A DNA stretch of 64,000 bases, from NCBI RefSeq assembly GCF_029428675.1, contig NZ_JAJNEL010000001.1, positions 3,906,001 to 3,970,000 on the forward strand, read 5' to 3'. Positions 9,128 to 17,352 of this stretch are shown here, piece after piece. This DNA comes from Streptomyces sp. JH14. GTDB taxonomy: Bacteria; Actinomycetota; Actinomycetes; Streptomycetales; Streptomycetaceae. The position numbers and the translations under genes are program-made. The notes beneath the pieces were generated by a model. It saw nothing but the letters and a program-made list of their open reading frames with translations, was not told the origin of the DNA and searched no databases. Each line of letters starts with the position of its first letter. Position 1 is the stretch's first letter.

Positions 9128-9150
9128 CTACTCACTTTCAGGAAAGTACT
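9109..9150 (-). promoter_or_regulatory. Inverted-repeat operator for the regulator/membrane-protein operon
   Basis: Perfect 12-bp arms (9109-9120 and 9138-9149, GTACTTTCCTGA and its complement) separated by 17 bp lie immediately upstream of, and touching, the 9127 start codon. Inside the right arm a second, tighter palindrome occurs: ACTTTC at 9134-9139 and GAAAGT at 9142-9147, 2 bp apart. The tight palindrome is about the size one dimeric winged-helix protein would cover. Autoregulation is inferred from position. Confidence 0.7.
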
Positions 9151-9360
9151 GTCCGTTGCGTCTGCGGCGGACTCGAAACGACCTCGGCCAACAAGCCGCC
9201 CGGGAGGTTGAACTCCGCAAGGAGATAGGTCAGTTGAGAGATGTGCTGGGCGATTCCATGTGCAGTGGCAGACCACGCACACACGAGGGGGTGCCGGTGA
9301 CCCCGCCCGCGGTCCGTCGGCAGTGGTGCCGGATGTCGTTCCGCGCGGCCCGGCCCTCAG

Positions 9361-9954
9361 TCACGCGTCGCGGCCGGCTTCCTGCGCCGTACGCTCCAGC
9401 CGGCTTCGATGGTTCTCCCACCACGCCGGGTCGTCCGTCGGCATGCTGTCGTTCCCCTTGTTCATCCCGACGGCACCGTCCATGAGCTCCCGGAGGATGT
9501 CGGCGTGCCCGGCGTGCCGGTGCGTGTCGGCGATCACCCGCACCACGGCATGATGCAACGTCACTTCGTTCTTGTCGCTCGGCCACCACGGCACCTTGCC
9601 GATCGTGTCCAGTGCCAGCGCGTCGATCGTTGCGTCTGCGTACACCCAGGCCCGGCGGTAGAGCTCCACGATGTACTCGCGTGACTCGTCGGCGGTGACC
9701 CACATGTCCGCGTTCGGCTCGGCACCGGTGTCGAGCCAGGGCAGCGGTTCGCCGGACGGCCGCCCGAAGGTGTCGCCGAGGTAGGCCAGTTCCACGCCCG
9801 CCACGTGCTTCACCAGGCCCAGAAGGTTGGTTCCGGTCGGCGTCAGCGGGCGGCGGATGTCGTACTCCGGGAGTCCTTCGAGCTTCCACAGGAGGGCATC
9901 GCGGGCGGACTGCAGGTAGAAGTGGAGGTCGGCCTTGGCATCCGATGCGGTCAT
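9361..9954 (-). CDS. DinB / DUF664 family protein (mycothiol-dependent enzyme fold)
   Basis: 197-residue four-helix-bundle protein of the DinB/DUF664 superfamily. Metal-binding histidines are visible: one in LVKHVAGVELAYL (helix 2) and a pair in DTHRHAGHADILRE (helix 4). In actinobacteria many members are zinc-dependent thiol-S-transferases that use mycothiol, and mshA for mycothiol synthesis is present at 23335. The ATG at 9954 begins MTASDAKADLHFYL, and the open frame upstream carries no family similarity. The C-terminal MNKGNDS..WWENHRSRLE matches this family's tail. Specific reaction unknown. Confidence 0.85.
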   Translation of the reverse strand: MTASDAKADLHFYLQSARDALLWKLEGLPEYDIRRPLTPTGTNLLGLVKHVAGVELAYLGDTFGRPSGEPLPWLDTGAEPNADMWVTADESREYIVELYRRAWVYADATIDALALDTIGKVPWWPSDKNEVTLHHAVVRVIADTHRHAGHADILRELMDGAVGMNKGNDSMPTDDPAWWENHRSRLERTAQEAGRDA

Positions 9955-10299
9955 GGGGCCAGTCTGCCGCTCGCGCGATCTTTGCCCAGCGCTTTTCCGT
10001 CTTCGGCGGCGAACCGAACCGGCCGAGGTGACCAGTGTGCCGGCCCAAGTCCCCTGGAATCGGGGCGAGATCGGCAGAGAAAGGGTGAGTCCGGTCTCGG
10101 TTGAGCTGAACGGTCCGCACGTGCTCACCGGTGGCCGCGGCGTCGGTGACGGGCGTGCGCTCGCCGAGTGCCATGGTCTCGCGAGTGCCATTGTGATGGA
10201 AGAGACGATGGACTCTGATGAGTCTTGTGAGACCCCCGTGAGAAGCTTTTGATCGTCGACGGCACAGTGCCGTTGAGCAAATCGTAGGGGGGAATCTCT
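9955..10299. other. Intergenic region before the secreted FG-GAP gene
   Basis: 345 bp without a gene. It contains two small palindromes near the downstream gene: GACTC/GAGTC around 10211-10224 and the 15-bp ACGGCACAGTGCCGT at 10259-10273. A strong AGGGGGG ribosome site follows just before the 10300 start. The 10259 palindrome could be an operator or a leader hairpin. Confidence 0.45.
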
Positions 10300-11244
10300 A
10301 TGATCATCACCCGACGTAGGCGTGCGCTTCGGGGCGCGCTCGCCGCCACCGCCGTCACTGTCGCGATGGCCGCCACGGCCGGTACGGCCTTCGCCTCCAA
10401 CGGCCCGGCCGGGGCCGGCCAGGCGCGTTCCGGGGTCGAGCAGCAGGCCCGGGACGCGCAGAGCCCGAGGATGAGCGCCCGCGCGGCCGCTGCTCCGGTG
10501 GAAACACCCAGCTTCGCCATGAACGCCGTTCGCAAGCAGACCAACGAGCTGTACATGTACTTCACGGACGGCCAGGGCGGCTTCCAGCCCCAGGAGGACG
10601 TGGGGGTCACCTTCGAAGCCTTCGCCGACGTGCTCGACGTCGACAACGACAAGGACGGGTGGAGCGACGGCACCTGGTTCGCCTACAAGAACGGGACCCT
10701 GCAGTACAGCTGGATCGACGACGATCTCGGGTACCACAGCGCGCAGGTCGGCAAGGGCTGGAACATCTACCCCACCCTCCTCTCCCCCGGCAACCTCGGC
10801 GGAGCCCAGGAGGCCGACCTCATAGGCCTCGACAAGGCCGGTGTTCTGTGGGGGTACCTCGCCTACCCGGACGGCACACTCACCTCGCGCATACGTATCG
10901 GCGGAGGCTGGGGCCAGTACACCCAGCTTGCCGGCCAGGGCGATCTGACCGGTGACGGCAAGGCTGACATCGTTGCCCGGGACAAGTCCGGCGTCCTGTG
11001 GCTCTACAAGGGCACGGGCAACTACAAGGCCCCCTTCGAGTCCCGCACGAAGATCGGCGGCGGCTGGAACGTGTACGACCGGTTGCTGTCGGTCGGCGAC
11101 CTCGACTCCGACGGCAAGACGGACCTGATCGCGCGCCAGCCGAACGGTGACCTGTACCGGTACTCGGGCACGGGCAACGCCCAGGCCGTGTACCAGAAGC
11201 CCGTCAAGATCGGCCACGGGTTCCAGGCCTACAACCTGCTGTAG
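10300..11244 (+). CDS. Secreted FG-GAP / VCBS-repeat protein
   Basis: 314-residue exported protein. The twin-Arg-like N-terminus (MIITRRRRALRG) and hydrophobic core end at an Ala-x-Ala site near AFAS, giving a signal peptide of about 33 residues. After a low-complexity linker come repeated FG-GAP-type blades with calcium-binding loops: DVDNDKDGWSD, DLTGDGKADIVARDKSG, DLDSDGKTDLIARQPNG. Each is followed by a GGGW or GHGF turn and WLYKGTGNY-like strands. Such tachylectin-like propellers bind glycans or proteins outside the cell. A good ribosome site (AGGGGGG) precedes the ATG. It is a single-gene unit, closed by a hairpin at 11256. Confidence 0.85.
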   Translation: MIITRRRRALRGALAATAVTVAMAATAGTAFASNGPAGAGQARSGVEQQARDAQSPRMSARAAAAPVETPSFAMNAVRKQTNELYMYFTDGQGGFQPQEDVGVTFEAFADVLDVDNDKDGWSDGTWFAYKNGTLQYSWIDDDLGYHSAQVGKGWNIYPTLLSPGNLGGAQEADLIGLDKAGVLWGYLAYPDGTLTSRIRIGGGWGQYTQLAGQGDLTGDGKADIVARDKSGVLWLYKGTGNYKAPFESRTKIGGGWNVYDRLLSVGDLDSDGKTDLIARQPNGDLYRYSGTGNAQAVYQKPVKIGHGFQAYNLL

Positions 11245-11255
11245 CAGTACGTTTC

Positions 11256-11306
11256 GACAGGACGGGACGGGCCGCTTCCTCCGGTTCGAGGACGGCCCGT
11301 CCTGTC
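11256..11306 (+). terminator. Terminator of the FG-GAP gene
   Basis: An 11-bp perfect stem, GACAGGACGGG (11256-11266) with CCCGTCCTGTC (11296-11306), starts 12 bp after the stop codon. Alternative inner pairings of ACGGGCC-type repeats shorten the loop. Confidence 0.6.
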
Positions 11307-11450
11307 CGCCCCCGGCTCGTTCGGGGCGTGAGGCGTCGTGCGCCCGGACGGGAGGTGGACGCCTGGGCCCGCCGGGTGCGCGGCCGGGCCGTCCGAGAGG
11401 CGGACAACACCGCCCGTTGGAGCGGTATCGGTGCGAGACCTGAAGGGTGG

Positions 11451-12707
11451 TCACCGTCCGGCCGGCGATGCCGACTTCGGAGGTCGGAGTCCGGCCCGCC
11501 GCAGCTCCGGGACGGAGAACCCGAGCGCTGCCGCGAGCAGGCAGATCGCGCCGCATCCGGTGAAGAACGTCGCCGCTCCCCACACGGCCACCGTGATGCC
11601 GACGGCCGGAAAGAGCACGGGCGCGAGGCCCAGTGTGCAGAGGGTCGTGACCGAGGTGACCCGGCCCAGGTATCGGGGGTCGGCCTCCGTCTGGATCAGG
11701 GCACTGGTCACGGTTGCGGTGATCCCGCTGGTCAGACCTATCAGGGCGCCGAATGCGACGGCGATGGGCAACGACGGAGCGTGCCCCAGGGCGACCGCTC
11801 CCGCGGCAGTGACGAGCAGCGCGAGGGACATCGCCGCTCCGGCGTGCGGTATCCGGCTCGACACGGTGAGCAGCAATGCGGCGGCCGCGGCTCCGACGCT
11901 GAATGCGCTCGCGATCCATCCCATGCCCGAGGCACCCCAGCCGCGTTCATCTGCCAAGAGCACCAGGCCGGTGGCGACCGGACCGCTGAAGCACATCTCG
12001 CTCAGCCCGATCACGGTGACCAGCGGTGCGAGCATCCGGTGGTGGCGGACATATCGCAGGCCGTCGCCCAACTCCCGCCAGGCCGAGGTGCGCTGGGACA
12101 CCTCGGCCGGCGAAGCGATCCGCACCGTGAGCAGGATGACGAGTGAGGCGGCGAAGAGAACACCTGCGGCCCCGAACGCAGCGGTCACGTCGCCGACCGC
12201 CAGTACGGCTCCCGCCAGGAGGGGGCCTATGGCGTTGCTCAGCCGGATCGACAATCCGCGCATCGCCTGGACCCGGGCGAGCTGCTCGGGCGCCGTGATG
12301 CGTGGCGGGAGCGCGCCCACCGCCGGCATGAACACCGCGTCCACCACACCGAAGACCAACGCGACCGGGATCAGGAGCCACATGTTCGGTGGGGCCGACA
12401 CGAGCGTCGCGGCGGCGGTGAGGATCACCGCGCAGCGGATCGCGTCGCTGGCGACAGCAATCCGGCGTGGTCCGAACCGGTCGGCCACCACGCCCCCGCC
12501 GAGCATGAACACCGCACGGGGGAGTGCCCCGGCCGCGACCACCAGGCCGACCTGTGACGGCTCGGCAGCGCGGGTGGCCGCCCAGGACAGGGCGAGAAAA
12601 TACACGATGTCGCCGGTGACCGAGGCGGTGTAGGCGCTGAGCCAGCGCAGGACGTTGGCGTCCCGGTAAGCGGGCCGCGCGGACGCGGCTGTGCCGGCGG
12701 CACTCAT
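11451..12707 (-). CDS. Major facilitator superfamily transporter
   Basis: 418-residue membrane protein with about 12 hydrophobic segments. The motif GGGVVADRFGPRRI between helices 2 and 3 is the MFS motif A (G-x3-D-R-x-G-R), and residues 14-40 (RWLSAYTASVTGDIVYFLALSW) form the first helix. The overall pattern fits the MFS_3 (enterobactin exporter-like) drug/efflux group. Its start overlaps the TGA of the upstream ArsR-like gene by 4 nt, so the pair is translationally coupled and the regulator probably represses the exporter until ligand binds. The exported compound is not predictable. Confidence 0.85.
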   Translation of the reverse strand: MSAAGTAASARPAYRDANVLRWLSAYTASVTGDIVYFLALSWAATRAAEPSQVGLVVAAGALPRAVFMLGGGVVADRFGPRRIAVASDAIRCAVILTAAATLVSAPPNMWLLIPVALVFGVVDAVFMPAVGALPPRITAPEQLARVQAMRGLSIRLSNAIGPLLAGAVLAVGDVTAAFGAAGVLFAASLVILLTVRIASPAEVSQRTSAWRELGDGLRYVRHHRMLAPLVTVIGLSEMCFSGPVATGLVLLADERGWGASGMGWIASAFSVGAAAAALLLTVSSRIPHAGAAMSLALLVTAAGAVALGHAPSLPIAVAFGALIGLTSGITATVTSALIQTEADPRYLGRVTSVTTLCTLGLAPVLFPAVGITVAVWGAATFFTGCGAICLLAAALGFSVPELRRAGLRPPKSASPAGR

Positions 12708-13318
12708 GCGTCGGCTGCGCGCAGCTCGACCGTGCCGGGCACCGGAAACGCCTGTACGTGCAGCGCTACCGGCGAGGAGCCTTCGGGCGCTTCGCTCTTT
12801 TCGTGCCGGTAACGGGAGATCACGTCAAAGATCTCGGTCCTCATGCGGTCCACGTCCCCTGGAGTCAGGTAGAGGAGGAAGTCGCTGTAGGTGGTGACGT
12901 CGAGCCATTCCTGGGGGAGCAGTGGGACCTCCTGCGCAGCCCTGCGCAGACGATCGGTAGCGGCGACGGCCACTGCGTGCGTGTATGCGCGGCCGGCCTC
13001 ACGCTGCTCCGGGGGCGCGGCCGCAGGGTCGTGGATCGACTGTCGATGGGCGGCCCGCCACCATCGCTCGCGTCCGGTGCCGCGGTCGGGCTCGTCCAGA
13101 ATGAGTCCGCCGGACGCAAGGCGGCGCAGGTGGTAGCTGGCGGCGCCGGGGTTGATACCGAGTTCGTCGGCGAGCCGGGTGGCCGTGGACGGACCGCGCT
13201 CTCGCAGCAGGTTGAGCATGCTCAGGCGCAACGGGTGAGCGAGCACGCGCAGGGCGGCGGTGCCGAGCTCGACGTCCCGTTCCGAGGACCCGGTGGATGC
13301 CGTGGGCGAAGCGGTCAT
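12704..13318 (-). CDS. ArsR-like helix-turn-helix regulator of the adjacent MFS exporter
   Basis: 204-residue regulator. The N-terminal winged helix is clear: LGTAALRVLAHPLRLSMLNL, then STATRLADELGINPGAASYH with LRRLASGGLI as recognition helix and wing. The C-terminal 110 residues (RAYTHAVAVAATDRLRRAA and later) form a helical ligand or dimerisation domain common in the larger ArsR-like HTH_20 group. It has no metal-binding cysteines, so metal sensing is unlikely. It is the first gene of an operon with the MFS exporter (4-nt overlap). A palindromic site directly upstream (13336-13363) suggests autoregulation. Confidence 0.85.
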   Translation of the reverse strand: MTASPTASTGSSERDVELGTAALRVLAHPLRLSMLNLLRERGPSTATRLADELGINPGAASYHLRRLASGGLILDEPDRGTGRERWWRAAHRQSIHDPAAAPPEQREAGRAYTHAVAVAATDRLRRAAQEVPLLPQEWLDVTTYSDFLLYLTPGDVDRMRTEIFDVISRYRHEKSEAPEGSSPVALHVQAFPVPGTVELRAADA

Positions 13319-13695
13319 GCGCCGATCGTAGACCTACAACAGTTGTTTCAAAAGAGTTGTTGTGAACGGCGAGGGCCCGGACCTCGTTGCGTGCTGTCGG
13401 CGGTGCACGACTGCACGCGGAGAGCCCGGTATCGGTCCAGGCCCGGACCCTCGGCCGGCTGACGCCGGTGGGCGGCGAACCGGCTGTGGGAGCGCCGGTT
13501 CATCTCCTCGGTGCCGAACGCCCACATGCCCGCATCGTCTCGTCGGCCCGTACCACCGTGCCGGCCCGGTCGTTCCCGCCGGCCGAGGAGTGCTCCGCCG
13601 TCTCGTCGGTCACGCGCGGATACGCACGCGAGCCGGTGAACCCCGAGGACGACGGTCCCGTCCGGGCGGCCATGTGCCGCGTGACGCCGCGGTGT
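13319..13695. other. Intergenic region between regulator and methyltransferase genes
   Basis: 377 bp. Apart from the operator at its left end I see no gene-like codon bias, no RNA gene and no clear repeat. The methyltransferase gene ends at its right edge, so the region mainly holds the promoter of the ArsR-like operon and the downstream trailer of the methyltransferase. Confidence 0.5.
13336..13363 (-). promoter_or_regulatory. Candidate operator of the ArsR-like/MFS operon
   Basis: ACAAC-A-GTTGT (13336-13346) is an 11-bp palindrome. Further GTTGT half-sites follow at 13356-13360 and 13359-13363 after an AT-rich spacer. The site lies 18 bp upstream of the regulator start codon. Repression by the regulator itself is inferred. 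Confidence 0.55.
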
Positions 13696-14568
13696 TCAGG
13701 TGCGGCGTGCGGCCCACACCGAGCGCTCGGTGCGTACCGTCAGGTCGTCGCGGCGCAGGATGCTGTGGGGGCTGCCGGTGTCGAGCAGCCGGTCGAGAGC
13801 GGTGAGGTCTTCGGCCGTCAGCGCCCGGGCGACGCTGCCGCGCAGGCGGGTCAGGCTGCTGAGCGCGTAGCGGCCGACGGCCTCGGTGTGGGGCGGGCCC
13901 AGGTTGACGGTGATGAGGCGTTCGCCCTCGACGGTGAAGCCGGCGGCGGTCAGCTTGGGTCCCCAGTCGGCGCCGCGGTGGGGCATGTGTTCGGCGTGGT
14001 GACGGTCGAGCGCGGCGTGGCAGCGCTCTTCGAGTCCGGGGCGGTCGGCCGGGGCGTCCTCGGGCAGGAAGCGCGGGAAGCCTGCCAGTTCCACGACGGC
14101 GAACAGCCCGTCGGGGGCGAGCGTGTCGTGGACCTGGTGCAGGGTGCGGTCGGGGTCGGCCAGGTGGTGCAGGGAGGCCGATGCCCACACCAGCTCGGGC
14201 GTGCCGAGCTCCGGCCAGGCCCCGTCGAGGTCGGCCTGGACGGTGCGCACCCGATCGGCGAGACCGGCTGCCTCGGCCTTGTGCTGCAGGCGCTCCAGGT
14301 GGCCTGCCGAGGTGTCGACGGCGGTCACCTCGGCCCCGGGGAAGCGTTTGAGCAGCGCGAGGGTGCCGGCCCCGGTTCCGCAGCCCAGATCCACGATGTG
14401 GCGGGGGTCGGCCCTGACGGGCAGCCATGCGGTGATGGAGGCGATGTGTTCGGCGAGCACCTCGGCGTCCAGGTCGAGAATCTCCGCCTGGCCGTCGGCG
14501 TCGTGCTCCGGTCCGTGGACAGGGTGGGCGCCGTGGTCGTGCGCTGCGTGTGGGGAGGTATGGGTCAT
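13696..14568 (-). CDS. Class I SAM-dependent methyltransferase with His-rich N-terminus
   Basis: 290-residue methyltransferase. The N-terminus is rich in His and Asp (THTSPHAAHDHGAHPVHGPEHD), which may bind metal. The catalytic core follows with motif I HIVDLGCGTGAGTLALL, ribose-binding Asp in VTAVDTSAGHL and the HHLADPDRTLHQ region. The ATG at 14568 gives the family-like N-terminus. TAGCGT, a good -10 hexamer, lies 6 nt upstream of it with no ribosome site, so the transcript may be leaderless. An ATG at 14625 is an alternative start. The upstream neighbour is the XRE-cupin regulator gene, on the same strand but 135 bp away. Confidence 0.8.
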   Translation of the reverse strand: MTHTSPHAAHDHGAHPVHGPEHDADGQAEILDLDAEVLAEHIASITAWLPVRADPRHIVDLGCGTGAGTLALLKRFPGAEVTAVDTSAGHLERLQHKAEAAGLADRVRTVQADLDGAWPELGTPELVWASASLHHLADPDRTLHQVHDTLAPDGLFAVVELAGFPRFLPEDAPADRPGLEERCHAALDRHHAEHMPHRGADWGPKLTAAGFTVEGERLITVNLGPPHTEAVGRYALSSLTRLRGSVARALTAEDLTALDRLLDTGSPHSILRRDDLTVRTERSVWAARRT

Positions 14569-14703
14569 GGCGCCCACGCTAGGAGGAGCGCGAGCGTATG
14601 GCCCGGTCGCTTTCCGGAAGAGCAAGAGGGTGGGTGCTCGGCCTGCCGTCCGCGCAAGGAGCCGGCCGCCTTGGCAGGGAAGAGCCGTACGGTCGGGCTG
14701 GGG

Positions 14704-15300
14704 TCACTGCGGGGGGCCGCTCGCGTCCCGGGCGCTGTCGTCGTTGCGTTGGTGGCCGCGGCGGGCGTCGCGGTCGAAGATGCCCAGGATTTCGCAGGGC
14801 CCGCCTTCGGCGCCGATGGCGTGCGGGAGCATCGTGGGGAACTCGGCGGCCTGGTTGGTTTCCACGCGGAAGCGCCGGTTGCCCAGGAGCAGGACGGCGG
14901 TGCCGGAGAGGACGACGAGCCATTCGCGGCCCGGGTGGGCGCGCATGCGTGAGGGGTTGTCGGGCGGCGGGTTCGTCATGCGCTGGCGCATGACGGTCAT
15001 GCCCGGGTCCGCCCGGATGGGCCAGCGCATGAGCTGATGGGCGGCGTCGATCATCGGGCTGGAGATGACGTCGTCCGTGGCCGTCTCGACCAGTTGGTCG
15101 AGCGTGGTGTCCAGGGCGCGGGCGAGGGTGACGAGCTGGTCCAGAGCGAGGCGGCGCTGACCGTTCTCGATCCGGCTGAGCGTGGAGGGGCTGAGCCGGG
15201 CGCGGGTGGCCAGCTCGTCCAGGGACCAGCCCTGCGCCACACGCAGAGCGCGGACCCTTTTGCGTACCAGGCTGTCGAGATCTCCATTGTCTTGCGTCAT
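14704..15300 (-). CDS. XRE-family regulator with C-terminal cupin domain
   Basis: 198-residue regulator. Residues of about 8-64 form an XRE helix-turn-helix (VRALRVAQGWSLDELATRAR, LSPSTLSRIENGQRRLALD). Residues of about 105-175 form a cupin barrel (HPGREWLVVLSGTAVLLLGN, then FPTMLPHAIGAEGGPCEIL) that would bind a small ligand. It is divergent from the thioredoxin-reductase-like gene at 15393, and an imperfect inverted repeat covers its own start codon, so it probably controls both genes. The ATG at 15300 is preferred: it lies directly at the HTH domain and inside the operator. An ATG nine codons upstream exists. Confidence 0.85.
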   Translation of the reverse strand: MTQDNGDLDSLVRKRVRALRVAQGWSLDELATRARLSPSTLSRIENGQRRLALDQLVTLARALDTTLDQLVETATDDVISSPMIDAAHQLMRWPIRADPGMTVMRQRMTNPPPDNPSRMRAHPGREWLVVLSGTAVLLLGNRRFRVETNQAAEFPTMLPHAIGAEGGPCEILGIFDRDARRGHQRNDDSARDASGPPQ

Positions 15301-15328
15301 AGGCAAAACCTTATGCCTCATGCGCAAG
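15291..15328. promoter_or_regulatory. Inverted repeat overlapping the XRE-cupin start codon
   Basis: CTTGCGTCATAGGCA (15291-15305) faces TGCCTCATGCGCAAG (15314-15328). The arms are complementary except for one single-base shift in each. The inner part AGGCA/TGCCT is perfect. Position between divergent genes and over the regulator's start suggests a repressor operator. Confidence 0.6.
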
Positions 15329-15392
15329 CGGTGCTTAGTGTCGCCGTACCAGGGCCCGACCGGGCCCGATCACCGCAAGGAGAGGTACGGCC

Positions 15393-16400
15393 ATGCCTGT
15401 GACGACTTTTGAGTACACGGCCGACGAGTCCGACGAGACCGTCGACGCCGTGGTGATCGGCGGAGGAGCCGCGGGCCTGAACGGCGCGCTGATGCTCTCC
15501 CGCTCCCGCCGCTCCGTCGTCGTGGTCGACGGCGGCACGCCCCGCAACGCGCCCGCGGAGGGCGTGCACGGCCTGCTCGGCCTGGAGGGCGTTGCGCCGA
15601 CGGACCTACTGCGCCGGGGGCGGGAGGAGGTGCGGAGCTACGGGGGCAGGGTGGTGGCCGGCGAAGTGATCTCCGCTGTCCCGGCCGGCCCCTCCGCCGA
15701 GGGCGATCCGCGCTTCACGGTCACGCTGGCCGACGGCAGCGCCCTGCAGGCGCGCCGGCTGCTGGTCGCCACCGGCCTGCGCGACGTACTGCCCGGCGTT
15801 CCCGGACTGGCTCGGCACTGGGGGCACGATGTGGTGCACTGCCCGTACTGCCATGGCTGGGAGGTGCGCGATGAGCCCATCGGGGTCCTGGCCGTGGGGC
15901 CGGCCTCCGTCCACCACGCGCTGCTGTTCCGGCAGTTGACCGACGACCTGGTCTACTTCACCCGCGGCACCGGTCTGGACGAGGAGACCCGTGCGCGCTT
16001 CGCCGCCCGCGGTATCCGCATCGTCGACACCCCGGTGGCAGCGGTCGAGTCCACCCGGGACGGCCACATCGCGGGCGTGCGCCTGACCGACGGGCAGATC
16101 GTGGCCCGTCGCGTTCTCGCGGTGGCGACCGGCCTGCAGGCCCGCGTCGAAGGCCTGGCCGGTCTGAACCTGCCGATGCAGGACCTGCCGGGCGGCATGG
16201 GCCGTCACTTCGCCACCGGCCCGGCCGGCACCACGCAGGTCCGGGGCGTATGGGTGGCCGGCAACGCCACCGACCCGATGGCCCAGGTCGGCGCCTCCGC
16301 CGCTGCGGGCGCCCTGGCCGGCGCACACATCAATGCCGACCTGGCCACCGCCGACACCGATGCGGCCCTCGCCGCCGCGCGGCAAGGAGCTGACGTGTGA
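15393..16400 (+). CDS. Thioredoxin-reductase-like FAD oxidoreductase (CPYC dithiol type)
   Basis: 335-residue flavoprotein. FAD-binding motif GGGAAGLNGALML follows DAVVIG, the redox pair is in HCPYCHGWEVR, and the second FAD motif is GVWVAGNATDPMAQVG. The usual NADPH motif GGGxSAxxxA between them is replaced by VGPASVHHALLF. That recalls the dithiol oxidases related to GliT and HlmI, or other reductases not using NADPH normally. Aminoterminal extension MPVTTFEYTADESDE is atypical. AAGGAG lies 11 nt upstream of the ATG. It is controlled, by inference, by the divergent XRE-cupin regulator. It could be a general disulfide reductase or detoxification enzyme. Confidence 0.85.
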   Translation: MPVTTFEYTADESDETVDAVVIGGGAAGLNGALMLSRSRRSVVVVDGGTPRNAPAEGVHGLLGLEGVAPTDLLRRGREEVRSYGGRVVAGEVISAVPAGPSAEGDPRFTVTLADGSALQARRLLVATGLRDVLPGVPGLARHWGHDVVHCPYCHGWEVRDEPIGVLAVGPASVHHALLFRQLTDDLVYFTRGTGLDEETRARFAARGIRIVDTPVAAVESTRDGHIAGVRLTDGQIVARRVLAVATGLQARVEGLAGLNLPMQDLPGGMGRHFATGPAGTTQVRGVWVAGNATDPMAQVGASAAAGALAGAHINADLATADTDAALAAARQGADV

Positions 16401-16470
16401 GTGCCGGGCGCCCCTCCAGGCGCGCTCCCGGCCCGGGTGTTGCGTCGAGGAGCCGTGCTGTCGTCCCGGG

Positions 16471-17352
16471 TCAACCGGCTTCCGGTGCGGCGTACGAGAA
16501 GTCGTACACCGCCCAGTCGGTGAGCGTGCGATAGCCGAGGCGCTGGTAGAGCGCGTTGCTGGTGGGGTTGGACAGGTCCGCGAACAGGATGACGTCCCTC
16601 GCGCCCGCGGCCAGCGCCGCCCGGCTCACCTCCGCCGTCACGGCACCCGCGTAGCCGTGGCCGCGCAGGTGGGCCGGGGTGTAGACGATGTCCACCTGGA
16701 TCTGGCCGCCGATCATCGGGTTCATGCCCGCGACGGAGACGGGAGTGCCGTCCGGGGTCTCCCAGAGCGTGTAGCGCTTGTCGGCGAAGCGCGTGCTTGC
16801 CCAGGAGCCGGCGTCCATGGAGACGGTTTCCCCGACGGCCTTGGCGAACTCGCCGCACCAGAACATGACTTGCTCAAGGTCCTGCTCGCCCAGGACGCGG
16901 CCCCGGCCCGCCGGCAGCGGCTCCGGTGGGGTGAGCGTGCCGAGGCGGTACAGACGGAGCCGTGTGTCGCGGAGTTTGGGCGTCGCCCCGGTGTGCCGCT
17001 GCCAGGCCTCCGCGAAAGCGGTGGCGGTGCTGTGGTCCGCGCTGACGGAGAGAGGGGAGTGCCCGAGGGCGGCCAGGCGGGCGGCGAGGGAGTCGGCCTG
17101 CTCGGGCGTGAGTGGAGAGAGGCCGAAGCCGCGGGGCGAGAGGCGGTAGAAGGTGGCGCGGACCTCGCCCGCGTGCTCCAGCATGCCGAAGACGGGGGCT
17201 GTGGTGCCGAACGCGTCCGCCCCACGCGTGCGCACTCTCTCGGCCCACGTCAGCTGCATGACGTGCGGGCCGGGCTGCGAGCGCAGGAAGTCTCCGGCTC
17301 GGGCGAGAAAGCCGTCGACGTCTTCGGTGAGGTGCCAGTGATCCGGTCGCAT
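16471..17352 (-). CDS. GNAT family N-acetyltransferase
   Basis: 293-residue acetyltransferase with the catalytic domain in the C-terminal half. Acetyl-CoA binding motif A is visible as DIVYTPAHLRGHGYAGAVTA (R-G-H-G-Y-A pyrophosphate loop), followed by motif B ILFADLSNPTSNALYQRLGY. The N-terminal half (FLRSQPGPHVMQLTWAERVR onward) looks like a degenerate second GNAT domain, as in tandem GNAT proteins. The ATG at 17352 begins MRPDHWHLTEDVDGFLA, the usual N-terminus of this group. Substrate unknown; neighbours are unrelated. Confidence 0.85.
   Translation of the reverse strand: MRPDHWHLTEDVDGFLARAGDFLRSQPGPHVMQLTWAERVRTRGADAFGTTAPVFGMLEHAGEVRATFYRLSPRGFGLSPLTPEQADSLAARLAALGHSPLSVSADHSTATAFAEAWQRHTGATPKLRDTRLRLYRLGTLTPPEPLPAGRGRVLGEQDLEQVMFWCGEFAKAVGETVSMDAGSWASTRFADKRYTLWETPDGTPVSVAGMNPMIGGQIQVDIVYTPAHLRGHGYAGAVTAEVSRAALAAGARDVILFADLSNPTSNALYQRLGYRTLTDWAVYDFSYAAPEAG

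Noticed and set aside
9361..11919. A fusion of the DinB protein with about 650 upstream residues
   Set aside because: The extension runs antisense through the secreted FG-GAP gene. Family similarity begins at the ATG at 9954.
13387..14952. A 521-residue open frame on the plus strand
   Set aside because: It is antisense to the methyltransferase and XRE-cupin genes, both with clear motifs on the minus strand.
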